Positions 48,235 to 59,281 of a stretch of DNA of 64,000 bases are shown here, in pieces. Numbering within the stretch: the first letter of the stretch is position 1; each line of letters starts with the position of its first letter. The DNA comes from Sistotremastrum niveocremeum HHB9708 (Eukaryota; Basidiomycota; Agaricomycetes; Sistotremastrales; Sistotremastraceae), in NCBI GenBank assembly GCA_001630475.1, contig KV419396.1, positions 1,265,532 to 1,329,531 on the forward strand, written 5' to 3'. The notes under the pieces are model-generated. The model made no database searches, was not told the origin of the DNA, and was given only the letters and a program-made list of their open reading frames with translations. The position numbers were made by a program, and so were the translations under genes.

Positions 48235-51200
48235 ATGGCCTGGCCCGAATACCAATATGGATCTCAGCGCCGTTCGCATAGTTCCAACTTACATTTCACT
48301 AGATCTTTTGGTACTGACCCTTGCCATCAACAGCTGTCGACGTGGTGACGCCTACTTCGTATCGAGGCGACAGAGAATGGGATGACTATGGAAGACAGCG
48401 CCAGTGGGACGATTACGATCGGGGCGATAGACGAGATAGCACTCGAGGCCGTAGTAGAAGTCCTGGGCCTGACGATGGTCCGTACACTCCGCCACCTCTT
48501 CTCAACCTTTTCTTGACAAAGCTTGCAGCTGGGCGCAAACGCCGTCGATCACCTTCTCCCTACGATAGAGGTCGTTATGAGCCTCGACCGCGATATGGGG
48601 ACGATCGAGGTGATTTGGTCCCTGATTGCTTTGTTGTATTGTCTGATCGCGCCTGTCCAGATTCTCATCGGTACCGTGATGCATCTCCCCGGCGCAGTGG
48701 GCATCATCCGCATGGCTATGGCGGTCGCTCTGGCCGTCCACCACCTCCAAACCCTTACGAGCAAGATCATCCCGCTCAACTAAGGCAGTTCGCAGATTGG
48801 TTCCGCTATACTCACCCTCAGCAAGCTGCCGAAGAGGAGCGATTGGATGCGGATGCCGCGCGTGAGGCTGGAGCGGATGTTGCCAAACCCAGAGATGGTA
48901 TCAGGATACGCTGGGAAAAGTACAAAAAGACGTTCACGACGTCTCAGGTCAGTTGCTTTGTTCTGATCGTGTTCGCAAAAAATGACGAAATGAAAAGGTC
49001 TGGACCATGTACGAACACCACAAAAAATCCCCCTGGTTTGCCGAGAAATATGATCCTTCCCCCGAGTTCACGAATCTTCGTAACAGAGTGAGGAAAGAGG
49101 GCTGGAGGGGTCGATTGGCCAACTTTTTGTTGGAGCTCGAGGAAGGAAAACACGATCCTGTTGTAGCGGAGATTGCCCCAGCAGCATCAGACGATGCACC
49201 ACCAAAAGACCCAGTTCCTGCTCAAACCGAGACCCTCAAAGCGGAGCCACCCAATGGTGACGCAGATGTCAAGCCGAATTTAGACGAGGACGCACCTTAC
49301 GGTATGGACGCGGAGGAAGATAATCATGAGAACGAGAACAAAGAGGAAACGAATGGAAAAGCTCAAAACGAAAACAAAAAGCCCATGCGCAGCGATGAAG
49401 TCAGCGTCTTACCCGAAGGCAACGAAGTGATGATCCGCACTATCCCTCCAGATATAGGCCGTGTTAAGCTCGAAGAGGTGAGTTAGGAGCTTTTACTGTT
49501 GGCGATGATCCTCACACACCGCAGGCATGTTCCACCGTTGCTGGATTCGTGCATCTGGCACTGGGTGATCCGCTTCAAAAACGCAACTTCTATCGCGCAG
49601 GTTGGATCAAATTACAGGATGATGCGGACATGGAAAGAGCGATCGCCGAGCTGGGAGAAAAGAAGGTTCGTAGTTTACCCTCGATCCGCAAGTCATCAGA
49701 TACTAACTAATCTGCAGTTGGATGGCTTTAAGCTTCACGTCACCAATAGCACTCGCCCTTTCGTGTCGAAACTTCGAACTACTCCCGAAGTAGCCAGTCG
49801 CCCCGCTCGTATCGAAAAAGACCTTGCCCAAGTCAAGCAGCTAGTAGCAATCCTGGAAGCCGAAAGTGCAAAGTTGCGACGCTTCGCTCCTCCTAAAAGT
49901 GCATTGCCCACGAGCAAAGACGCTAAGGAACCCAACGGTGTAAAGAAAGAAGAGGCCGATGGCGACCGTCCCGAAGAGGTCAAAGAGGAAGATATCGATC
50001 TCGCCGACGAGTCTCAGATTGAACCTGATCCTCCTGAGACCGGATCCGAGGCTATAGAACGTAGGGTCGAAAAAATCGTATCGGAGCTTCAAGAGCACCA
50101 GACCCCGGCCGAGCTTGATTCCGGGGTTGGCTTTGATACCAAGAAGGTACTCGAGAATCTGATACAGTATCGTCGCAGAGTCTTATTGTTTCGTTCAGGC
50201 TGCTATTGCGCTCGATCTATATGTTGCTTATGTCCGCAGCGCGTTCAATGCTTGCTATTACTGTGCGGCTATTACCGATCATGTTGAGGAACTGCAGCGC
50301 AAATGTGTGAAGCATGTTCGTAAACCTCTTTCTGAGAAGGCGGTGGAAGAGATTGCAGCTGCTAGAGAGAAAGCGAAACAGCAGGGCGAGGATGTTGAAA
50401 TGGCTCAGGAGGTGAAATCTGATGATGCCAAGCCAGAGGAGCAGGCGGGAGATGGCGAAGAAGCCACTCAGGAAAAAGACAAGGAGCAAGTGAAGGAGAA
50501 AGAAAAAGAAAACAAAGACAAAAGTGCAGAGAATCGAGAATGGAAACGAAATGGTGAAATCGAATGCCCGACTTCCGTTACACAAACTGACAATGTGTTA
50601 GACGAGAGATGGATTGACTGGCTTGATCAGAAGGTGGCATTGCTGATCAACCGAGACGGAGTCGATCCCCGCGATTATGGAGGAAAGAACTACGACGAGT
50701 ATGAAATGAATCTTCTGATCAGTTATATCTTCCTCATCTTGCTATAGGGAACTGAGCAAGGCTGTCGAGCCGCATATCAAACAAGAAGACGAGGGAAAGT
50801 ATCGCTGCAGATCTTGCAATAAGCTTTTCAAAGCAACTGCTTTCGTTGAGAAGCATGTCGCAAACAAACACCCTGAGCTTGTCAGACAGTTGGAAGAGGT
50901 GCGGATTCTGACTTATCCCAAGTAACCTGATCTAATCGTCCTTCTAGCTGCCCTACTTCAACAACTTTGCCCTTGATCCTCATCGCATACAAGCATTCTC
51001 ATATCCACCTCCACCCGTTGGGAACAGTATTGCGCCCCCTCCTCAAGCTTATGGCTTGAAGAATGCGGTATGGCCCGAACCTCCTCGTGCGGCCTTTCCG
51101 CATCACCCATTCCCACCACCCGTATATGGATATCCACCTCCATACATGGATTGGCAATACCAGCCATATCCTCCTCCCCTGTATGGTCCAGGATATGGAC

Positions 51201-51472
51201 CAGAGCCTCCCATGGCCGCGGGTAGAGGGCCCAGACTGAGCGACCGCGTCGGCGGGTACGCTGACGGTCCTGCGGGTGGCATTGACGGTCTCCCTGCCAA
51301 ACCTATGGCTGGCGTAGACTCGGGACCACCTGTCAGAAATCGTGGCCCTCCTCTGCCTCCACCTCCTGATGCTAAAGAGGATCCCAGAGCAGCAGGCGGT
51401 CGTAAGATCAGCTATCATGACATTGACAGGGCTGCTGCGGGCGATGATGTGAACATTGAGCTTAGTTATTAA
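48235..51472 (+). CDS. ARS2: ARS2/SERRATE-like nuclear cap-complex RNA effector
   Basis: ARS2 links the nuclear cap-binding complex to RNA processing, export and decay. Eleven exons sum to 909 codons (908 residues). The N-terminus is Arg/Asp/Tyr-rich (DREWDDYGRQRQWDDYDRGD). The conserved core begins PAQLRQFADWFRYTHPQQAA and QVWTMYEHHKKSPWFAEKYD. An acidic insert, an RRM-like stretch (STVAGFVHLALGDPLQKRNF, YRAGWIKLQDDADMERAIAE), helical blocks (ALDLYVAYVRSAFNACYYCA, DHVEELQRKCVKHVRKPLSE) and the C2H2 zinc finger KYRCRSCNKLFKATAFVEKH follow. Then LPYFNNFALDP and a Pro/Gly/Tyr-rich tail. A CT-rich tract just before the ATG suggests a strong promoter. Whether this fungus uses it for small RNAs, as animals and plants do, is not shown. 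Confidence 0.9.
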
Positions 51473-51762
51473 AACTGAGACATCTCTCCCGCCTTGTCGA
51501 CCCTTTCTTGCGTAATTCGTTTTCGTGTACTTAGCATTGTAAACCAAATAAATTTAAGAATGAAGATCAATGACCTTGGAAGGCGTGAGAGCGGAGTTTC
51601 AAAGTCATCTCTGCAGTCCCACCGTCGTGACCGAATTGTACATTGAAGCTCGACGAATGCCACCCGTCTTCTAGACTGACTCCCAACATACGAATGTCCC
51701 GGTCCTGAGCTTATTTCTCATTTGCAACCCCAATCTGCCCAGCCCAAAGTTGCTCTCTTCTG

Positions 51763-52873
51763 ATGTCCCATGAACTCAAACGTGACCGCTCTTTCCTAAA
51801 ACGCCTCAGAACGTCCACCATGTCTTTCGTTGCAAACTCCAGTTCATATATGCGCTCTCCTCAACTCGATACGCCTCCTTCATCTACCGAGATCCCCGAA
51901 AAACCGCGATTCGAATCGTCCTGTGGCTCCGACAGCATGCAACTGCAAACACCCCCTATGTCTCCTCTCGAATGGCAAGATGTTACGACGTTCCCAACAG
52001 GATGCGACCCTACGCGATACTACGAAACGATGGATGACTTGGAAGACAAACGAAATATTGTCGAGAAGGGAAAGACGCCAGAGTCGCCAGTTGTAAGCCA
52101 CCTATATTCGACCTTCAGAGTGAGGTTACGCGTCGTAGACCTTCAATCAGCCTCCATATGATAGTCCAGACTCGTTCGATCGGTCTGAAAGCGCGCTTCA
52201 CGATGTCGACGGGGCGGACGCGTCTGAATGGTACGGGCTCGAACGCACACTCGAACTCAGCCGTCGCGATCGACGAGGATCTGTAGACGATGAAGAGTCT
52301 ATCGGGGAATTTTCAAAGGTTCTCATACTTTTATAACCCGACGCGACCCATTCATTCAAAATGTTCACAGAGTCGAGAATCTTGGGCTGCGATCCACGGA
52401 GCGTACATCCCTGCTGGACTAGAAGAGCAACATTATCGAGAATGGAGGAAATGGCATCGGATCGTTGATCATCATATGCGCCTAAGGAAGAACGAGGCTC
52501 AGATACTTGCTTCTAAGATGGAACGGAAAGCGTGGCTTGCCTCGTTGCGTGCTGATCCGCAGCGGAACAGAAACTTTATTGTTCGTGTTTTCTTAACGCA
52601 AATTATCTCTCTTGTCATGACTGTTGCAGTTCAATCGCGACCTTCGAGCTCACTCAATCATGCCGTCATTGACCCGATGGTCGAAGTCTTGCTCGGACTT
52701 ACTGGACTGCAATTAATCTGCTTTATCGAGCGAAACTCGACGCCATCGAACAGACTGACTCTTCAACCTCTTTTCACGACAAGACGATATTCTCTTCCTT
52801 ATATGAACACTGTTTCGGTTTCTCTGTAATACCTTCTCAAGAACCTTGGAGTGAACCCATGCCAATAAATTGA
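51763..52873 (+). pseudogene. unknown protein gene with an apparent 1-base frameshift near its end
   Basis: Exons 51763-52092, 52139-52318, 52371-52580 and one from 52630 join in frame. Start is MSHELKRDRSFLKRLRTST. The first part is Ser/Pro/Thr-rich and acidic; an ordered helical part follows (SRESWAAIHGAYIPAGLEEQ, HYREWRKWHRIVDHHMRLRK, MERKAWLASLRADPQRNRN). After FNRDLRAHSIMPSLTRWSKS and CSDLLDCN the frame stops at TAA (52711 region). Dropping one A at about 52711-52713 would continue smoothly into INLLYRAKLDAIEQ and FHDKTIFSSLYEHCFGF, ending at a TGA at 52871-52873. The change removes about 60 residues. It may be a real mutation, a sequencing error, or an intron I have misread. Family unknown; listed as possibly broken. 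Confidence 0.5.
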
Positions 52874-53213
52874 TGAATGAATGAAGCTGGTGTATTGGGG
52901 ACTTCCGGGCGCACTATCCAAGATGATTCATCCTCAAGAAGTACTTGTAGACGATGCCAGTGATGAACTGGGTCTGATTCGAAGAGACCTTGACTCGGTG
53001 GTAGTCTTGCGACTTGACGTGCACAACGGCATTTGAAATGATCCTTCGTTGTCCAGAGAAATGCAAACCGAAATTCCGCAAGTAGACACAAGAGAGCGGC
53101 GACTCAAGTAATGATTAAAGAGTCGATGCATCTACAAATATGATCGGAATACAAAACGTCGAAGTGTACAGTCTAATACATAACGAATAAAGTAATAGAT
53201 AAATAGAATAAGC
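52874..53213. other. convergent 3' flanks, no gene seen
   Basis: Lies between two unknown genes whose 3' ends face each other. Open frames on - (52837-53131) have no motifs. Confidence 0.45.
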
Positions 53214-55695
53214 TCAAAGCTCGTGATCGGGTTCAGGAACATAAGACCCATCGATCCATGAGCGTTGGCGTTTGTTCGGTGGTCTAGTTACTTTCGGCGC
53301 TTGTGAGGTGGTATGCTCCTTGTGTGCTGCAGACGATGAAGGAGTAGAAGGTGCCTCTTGTGATGCCGAAGAAGTAGTTTTCTCGTCGAATGGTGTAGGG
53401 CACAACACAACAGGATTATCAGACAGGATTGCGTCTGTGACCGAAGAGGAAGGGCCTGTTTGAGAAATAACAGACTAAGGCATTTCCGTCGACGTTCTGG
53501 CCGAGGGCGGTAAGAGTACTAGTATCTCTTCATCGAGTCGAATTTTCTTAGATTCCAGTTCACTTCCAGAGCCATATTCATCCGAGTCGAGGCCCCGCGG
53601 ACGTTTAAGAATTGCTGTGCCCCGTCTGATATGTAGAGTCGGGCTTTCATCAGCGTCATAATCGAGTGGCCGAAGCTTCACGGGAGGCGGGGTCTGGCGT
53701 GTTTCGACGGGACTGGACCATTGATCGTGGTCGGGATGAGGACCTTCGATAGGGAAGTGATTGGGAATGCCGGTGGGATCTACAAGGTTCATCGGTACTA
53801 GTAGTTCATCGTTGGCAAGTAACGCTGAGATTTGTTCGGCATCGTTGAGAACGTCGACGGAGGATGAGTGGAGAAGGTAGGGCGGGTAGTCATTGGTCAA
53901 TTCATTGTGATTGATGTCGGATCCAGGAGCTAAAGGGGCTGGGAGAAGCGGATTATCGAGACCTGACACTGATGTAGAAGGAGGAGCAGGGATATATGTG
54001 TTCACAACGGGCCAAGATAGCTCTCCAAAGTCACTGCCAGGAGACTCAAGCGGGTTTGAGATACTTGTAATACCGGGAGGATTGATCTTCGGCTCGGAGC
54101 GAACGGTAGGAAAAATTGACAATAGCCCGAGGGTATCGTTAGATGGTGTAGCTAGGTCGATAGGTGACCCAAGACTTTGATTGACCAATGTCTCTTGTCC
54201 GCTCGACGTCGAGAGGGTTGCCGAATCGAGAGAAAAGATGGCATCGGATGAAATGGCACTATAAAAGGACTCGGCTTCGATTAACGATTGCTCAAGGTTC
54301 TGCCTTTCTGCTTGATGTGGAGTAGTGGGCTCGTGAGACGATGTGTAATGTGAGGTGTCGGCTTCTAGTTGGCCAGACGTCGCGAGATCTTCTTTGTGTC
54401 TGTGGCGTAAAGGATCACCCCATTTGACTCGTGTCTTGATCTCGAAGTGAGAAGACCCCAGGATTTGCGCTCGTGAACCTTCATCGATGAGATCAAACCA
54501 AGTCTGTAGCGGCGCGCTAGCCCATAGCAATTGTCGAAGATCGGCGGCTACTGAGATTTTCGTAGCAGAAGCAGAGAATATGGGCTAGAACGGCATAAGC
54601 TAACAGTCTTGTTGGTGATCGGAATGATGTGAATTTACCTCAAGCTCCTTGGCTTCGCTCAGAAGCACATCATTGCATTCAGAGCAATCGCTGACACAAT
54701 TTGTGTCAAAAGTGGCGGAGAGCAGGCCTTTGGCGTTCTCGTGCGATATGATGCAAAAGTTTAGGATGTCGGACCAGAACGTTGCGAATGGTTTGCAAGC
54801 TAGGTCCCATCCCTCCGCTTTCAACTGATTTGCCAATGGTACCAGTACGCGATCCACGAAGTTGAAAGTGTAGACAAATTTTCCAGAACCATGCCGGTGA
54901 ATGTGAAGTAAGAGACACTGAAGAATGCGGTCCATGAGTTCCTCGTTGGATTGCGATTTGCAGAGGGTCAGAACGGTACAACAGATGGAAGCTTGGCTAA
55001 GGGGCGGAGAAAGAGGGGATGATAGAGCATGGTCAATGAGTGTGGTGATTCCATTGTGTATGCCTCGGACTTCGGTATGATTCGAGACTGGAGAGAGCCA
55101 TTCGGTCGCTAGAGCTTCGATCGCCATGGGAAAGACACGGATCCAGGTGTCGCTAGGGAGGATTGTGAGCCGGGGAATAAAACTGAAAAACAGGTTAGAT
55201 AGCAACAAACAGCAAGAAAAGACCTCACCTGTCATTGAAAGTAGGGAGCGACGAGGCACCTCCTACGGATAGACACGACGCGATCTCTTTTAGGAAAAGG
55301 ATATCAACTGCTGGCGTAATCTTAGAGATCAATACCAAGGCATGTTTCCCCAAGTATGTCTCCATATCATCAAGTGTGGAAGAACAGATGATGCCGCCGA
55401 GTAGTTGTTCCTTCGCGGTCTTCGCGACATTTCTTTGAAAGTCAAAGAGAGCTTCTGAGTGTGCATACATCGGGTCGTCTTTGAGTACCTCCAGAATATC
55501 GAACACAGCCTCGGAGCACTCATCCGATCCTGACTGAAGAGCCAATATTGAAATGCGCTCGAGCATCGAAAGGATGGTCGCCCCTGGGTGTACCTTCTTC
55601 TTCTTGTAGGTCAAGTTGTTGTAGGTAGCATGTCGACTGCGAGGCTGAGTAGACGGAGGGAGGCCTGAACGAGTGGTTTCCAAGATATTTTCCAT
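53214..55695 (-). CDS. unknown fungal protein, helical N-terminus and long disordered C-terminus
   Basis: Exons 55695-55229, 55182-54639, 54584-53520 and 53474-53214 sum to whole codons (778 residues). A simpler model without the last intron stops at 53475 after TSTEMP. The N-terminal 360 residues are helical and hydrophobic like an armadillo/HEAT-type array (ATILSMLERISILALQSGSD, AVDILFLKEIASCLSVGG, GKFVYTFNFVDRVLVPLANQ, DLACKPFATFWSDILNFCII). A block LRQLLWASAPLQTWFDLIDE, RAQILGSSHFEIKTRVKWGD follows, then Ser/Thr/Pro/Asp-rich sequence with a basic patch (ILKRPRGLDSDEYGSG). It could be a nuclear scaffold; a Rif1-like N-terminus came to mind but I cannot support it. The last intron has a weak donor (GTACTC). 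Confidence 0.7.
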
Positions 55696-56208
55696 TGTTC
55701 AAAACAGCTCTGCGTACAGCTGCGAATAAGACACTTCATGAAAGATAAATTTGGAACTGGACGAACTTGCAGCGGTTCAACCTGAGGCTGTCGTTCAAGC
55801 TACTTGCAGATCAAGACAAATTCGAAGGGGCCGTCTAGATCAACACTCGGAGGAGAAACGATTACAACACGGCGACGCCTGCGCCGACCGTGATGGAAGA
55901 GGGTAGTAAGAAAGAGACTGCTGGTACTTTGCGAGCTTTTCAACACTGGCAGGGGCTTCGGATTCCAACTCCGGCAACTCCGGAGGGGGGCGATATTTTT
56001 GCTTCCGGATTTGGAGCAATGACGTAAATGAACACTTTGCAGTCAGGGTTCGTGCTAACCGCGGATCAGCGCTTATCGGCTAGGGATCTCAACGAAACAA
56101 ACGTCAGATTGGCAGAAAAACGTCGTTTTAAATGGCACAGACGGTAGTAGAGAGCAGGTTGGAATAAAGGGTCGGAAATAAGGATGTGGTTTCCCCTTGG
56201 TAACCACC
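55696..56208. other. intergenic, no gene seen
   Basis: 5' flank of the unknown gene on -. Contains short CCGGA/TCCGG repeats near 55960-56015. The region just before 56209 shows weak similarity to the region before the second repeat copy (for example GGGTC-GAAATA at about 56170 and 56770). Confidence 0.45.
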
Positions 56209-56538
56209 CGCGGGCTTTCACAATCACTTTTCGAGTTTCGCGTCTTCTATACATGAACCCCCATAAGTAACTGGGGGGGCAAAGTAGTCGAGTCAGACCT
56301 GTGCTTTGGTTTGCGGGGCTGAGTAACTGGATGTCGCGACCCAGGTTCAACTCAGTCAAGCGGTCGCAAGCTGCAGTACGCCAAAGCGTGGGTCTGTGTG
56401 GTGTCTTGACGAAACGCGGAACCCGTGCATTCGGCATCGCGCAAGCGTAATACCGGACTGTTCATCTCATCCTGGGGAGCGGGGATGATGGTTGGCCCGC
56501 AAGGCTCGCATAGTGGACATAACGTAGATGTGTCGTCT
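56209..56538. repeat. direct repeat, copy A (about 330 bases)
   Basis: Matches copy B (56809-57656, minus the inserted element) over its whole length. Shared blocks include CGCGGGCTTTCACAATCA, CAAAGTAGTCGAGTCAGA, GCTGCAGTACGCCAAAG, CTGTGTGGTGTCT, TCCTGGGGAGCGGGGA and CATAACGTAGA. The copies start exactly 600 bases apart. Substitutions are scattered, so the duplication is not recent. No known gene is recognised in it; its origin (old element fragment or local duplication) is open. Confidence 0.75.
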
Positions 56539-56808
56539 AGTTTTGCTTCATTTATATATTTTATACAAGTTGTTTACATTTCCGCCACTCCAATTCTCTG
56601 TTCGGAATTTGCAAAAGGGCCTAGACCATTTGTCACTGAAGATTTCCTGGAATCTAATCTTTATGGATCAGCTGGCAGCCATTGTCAGTCAGCAGGTCAT
56701 TATAACGTTGGGCGGAAATCGCCTCGCCGAACAGCGTCGGTGATGGTAAAGAGGAGATCGAGGTGTCTGGGTCTGAAATATCGCTATGTACTCACCATTG
56801 TGACGACT

Positions 56809-57656
56809 CGCGGGCTTTCACAATCAAATCTTGACCTCTGAACGCTCTTCACATCAACCTCTGCAGTGAATGGGGGGCAAAGTAGTCGAGTCAGATTGGA
56901 GCTTTGCTTTGCGGGCTGAGTAACCGGATGCCATGACTAGTGTTCTGAGGTCCAGTCACGACTGGACTTTTGACCCCCAGAGGGTGCGACTGGCAACTGC
57001 CGGTCCGGTTGCCGTCCAAAATTTGGCGTGACTGGCAACTGCGACTGCGGTTGCGGTCCGGCAACCGGTCACGGCTGCGACCAGTTGCGCAACCAGTCAT
57101 GGCCAGTTTTGCCAGTCACAACTGGTCTTATATCAATATTTTAATCATTATTATATTATATATACTGTATATACACCTCATATGATGTGGTACATGCATA
57201 TAGAGACCAATATATACCAGATATGTCACTGTAAACACCCATTTGAGACCCAAAATACCCTCTGGGGACCCTGGTTGGGGACCCTTAAGGGTCCTCGGTT
57301 GCGACCACGGTCACGACCGGTCATGACTGCGGTTGCCGGTTGCCTGATTTTCCAAGAACCTAGGCAACCGGCAACTGCGGTCCGGTCACGGTCCGGTCGC
57401 GACTGCCGGTTGCCACCGGTCACAGCAACTGGACCTTGGAACACTAGCCATGACCCAGGTCCAACTCAGTCAAGCGGCCGAAAGCTGCAGTACGCCAAAG
57501 TGCGAGTCTGTGTGGTGTCTCGATGAAACTTGAAACTCGTGCAGGCGGCATCGTGCAAGGGCGCGTAATCCCGGACTGTCCATCTCGTCCTGGGGAGCGG
57601 GGACGATGGTTGTCCCGAAAGGTTGACATAGTGGGCATAACGTAGACGTGTCGTCT
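56809..57656. repeat. direct repeat, copy B, interrupted by a DNA transposon
   Basis: With the 509-base insertion (56938-57446) and one 8-base target duplication removed, this copy is 331 bases, against 330 for copy A, and aligns throughout. Copy A shows the uninterrupted site (GTAACTGGATGTCGCGACCCAGG), whereas copy B reads ...GATGCCATGAC, insert, GCCATGACCCAGG. The insertion therefore came after the duplication. Confidence 0.78.
56938..57446. mobile_element. non-autonomous hAT-type DNA transposon (MITE)
   Basis: A 509-base element with terminal inverted repeats of about 19 bases: the left end begins TAGTGTTCTGAGGTCCAGT and the right end reads, on -, TAGTGTTCCAAGGTCCAGT. It is flanked on both sides by the 8-base direct repeat GCCATGAC (56930-56937 and 57447-57454). 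An 8-base target duplication and a TAGTGTT-type terminus are marks of the hAT superfamily. The interior has no coding sequence. Both flanks inside the ends are packed with short motifs such as CGGTTGC, GGTCCGG and their complements (subterminal repeats, likely transposase-binding), around an A/T-rich centre (about 57125-57180). Ends and target duplications are intact, so the copy may be fairly young and mobilisable in trans by a transposase elsewhere. Confidence 0.88.
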
Positions 57657-59281
57657 GATTTTTCTCTGATTTTCCTTCATGTCTCTATTTCCTTTATGAG
57701 TTTTTATCACTGCACTGGTTTTTCTGCCAGTTCGAGGTTTGAAGACGGATTGACAACACTATGGCCTAGTGCATAGGTTCATAATCGGTTGAATTTTGGT
57801 TCAATAATGTACTACAAAGATAGAGACTGGAGACCTGAGTGGCTAGGCGGAAATTGCCGAACAGGCGAACTTGAATCATTCCTCAGAAAACATGCACGTC
57901 GTATGATCTCTCGCAGACAAGACGAGTTAACCATGAAGGGGATTTAAACACCGTTTCGATCCCGCGAAAGCAAGGAAAGAACGGAGTGAGAATATTTATT
58001 TGACCCAGTAGCGTTGGAGTAGACAATCAAGGCGAAGCCGCGAAGGCACAATGTATAGAGACTGCACGACCGGAGACACGGGCTAATTGGATAACAGATC
58101 CTTGCAAGACAAATTAGACGTAGCAAAGTTGAGCATTCTTCAAATAGGCGTAGCGGCGCTGAATTGTTCTCCACGATCACATGCAAGGGATGTGAATTGT
58201 CACCGTTGTTTGCTTGTAAAAACTGCCCATTCGCTGTTCCTAGCTGCCCATCTTCACTGGGCTCACAAAAGCAACATCAACATTGGCGCAACATTGGCGC
58301 GACTCGGAGGGAAGAGTCACGACACTACAGGGCCGACGACGTAGGTTCTAAATCTCGAGCCAATATCGAGAGGTATATCGTCCATGTCGAAGTAGCTTCC
58401 TATTAAGACGAGAGAGCTTCCTATCTTCCTCATAAAACAAGGCCATCTGTCACACGTTTAGCTTCGACGGTTCACCGGCGAGATTGATTTTTAGACGCCT
58501 GGGGCAGAAAAATAAGGTCCAGAAACGTGCGATCTGGCTCAAAATGCATGGGTATTCACATTCAAGCTGCCCAGAGCGCCGCAGTGATCGACTATTGACG
58601 CGTCTTGTTCTTTTGAAGGGTGTCGATGTCATGAAAAAGCTAAACAGCACACTGAGCGACAAACAGCCAGGCTGGCCACGACACAGAATATTCCTTTGAT
58701 GCCAGCCATTCAGGAATATGAGCTCAGCACGTAGTGACCGACGAAAAACAGAAGTAATTCTGAGGGGAAAGTCAAGGAAGAGTGGCAATTAAAAGAGGAG
58801 CGCAGATTTGAGGGTGTCATGATTATTTTGGGGCGTCTTGTACTCGAAATTCCGCGCCGGCATCTTGGTCTGGTAACATCGTCGTCACCAAGATTTTTAT
58901 AATATATGAACATCAGCCGATGAGCAGTGCCTGTGATGAGAGGAGCACTAAGACTGAAACCTAAGAGCAGCAAATAGCGAGCTGAGCACCGTGCAGGCAG
59001 CGGCGCCGGAGAGGGAAACAAGCGCCTCGCGGCAACACAGCCAACGCAAACTCCCTTCACCACGAACCACGACGCCTAGCCTCACTCAGATCTCTTCTCA
59101 TTCCACGAGGTACTACGCCTATACACTCAAAGGAGCTTGTGCTCATCAACTTCCTAGGATCTGCGTAGCGTCCGTAGCGACCCCTTTGACCTGCGGTTGA
59201 AAGTGCACTCTGCTCGTTGAATTGTGCGTTAGAAGTTTTTAATCACATCATACTGATACTGACTTCGTCGGGATCTAGTAG
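57657..59281. other. about 1.6 kb upstream of the chitin synthase without a supported gene
   Basis: Contains short open frames on both strands (for example 58087-58406 on +, with a CxxC-rich stretch TCKGCELSPLFACKNCPF, and 58450-59063 on -) but no splice-joined model or known motif. The last 300 bases are presumably promoter and 5' leader of the chitin synthase. The CxxC-rich frame has no Met or partner exons, so I do not call a gene. Confidence 0.45.

Noticed and set aside
55950-56030. CCGGA/TCCGG-rich stretch as a possible palindromic element
   Set aside because: Repeats are short and irregular, with no terminal symmetry or target duplication.
58164-58406. Possible zinc-binding protein (TCKGCELSPLFACKNCPF)
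   Set aside because: There is no start Met in a sensible context, no flanking exons, and no continuation of the pattern; judged a chance frame.
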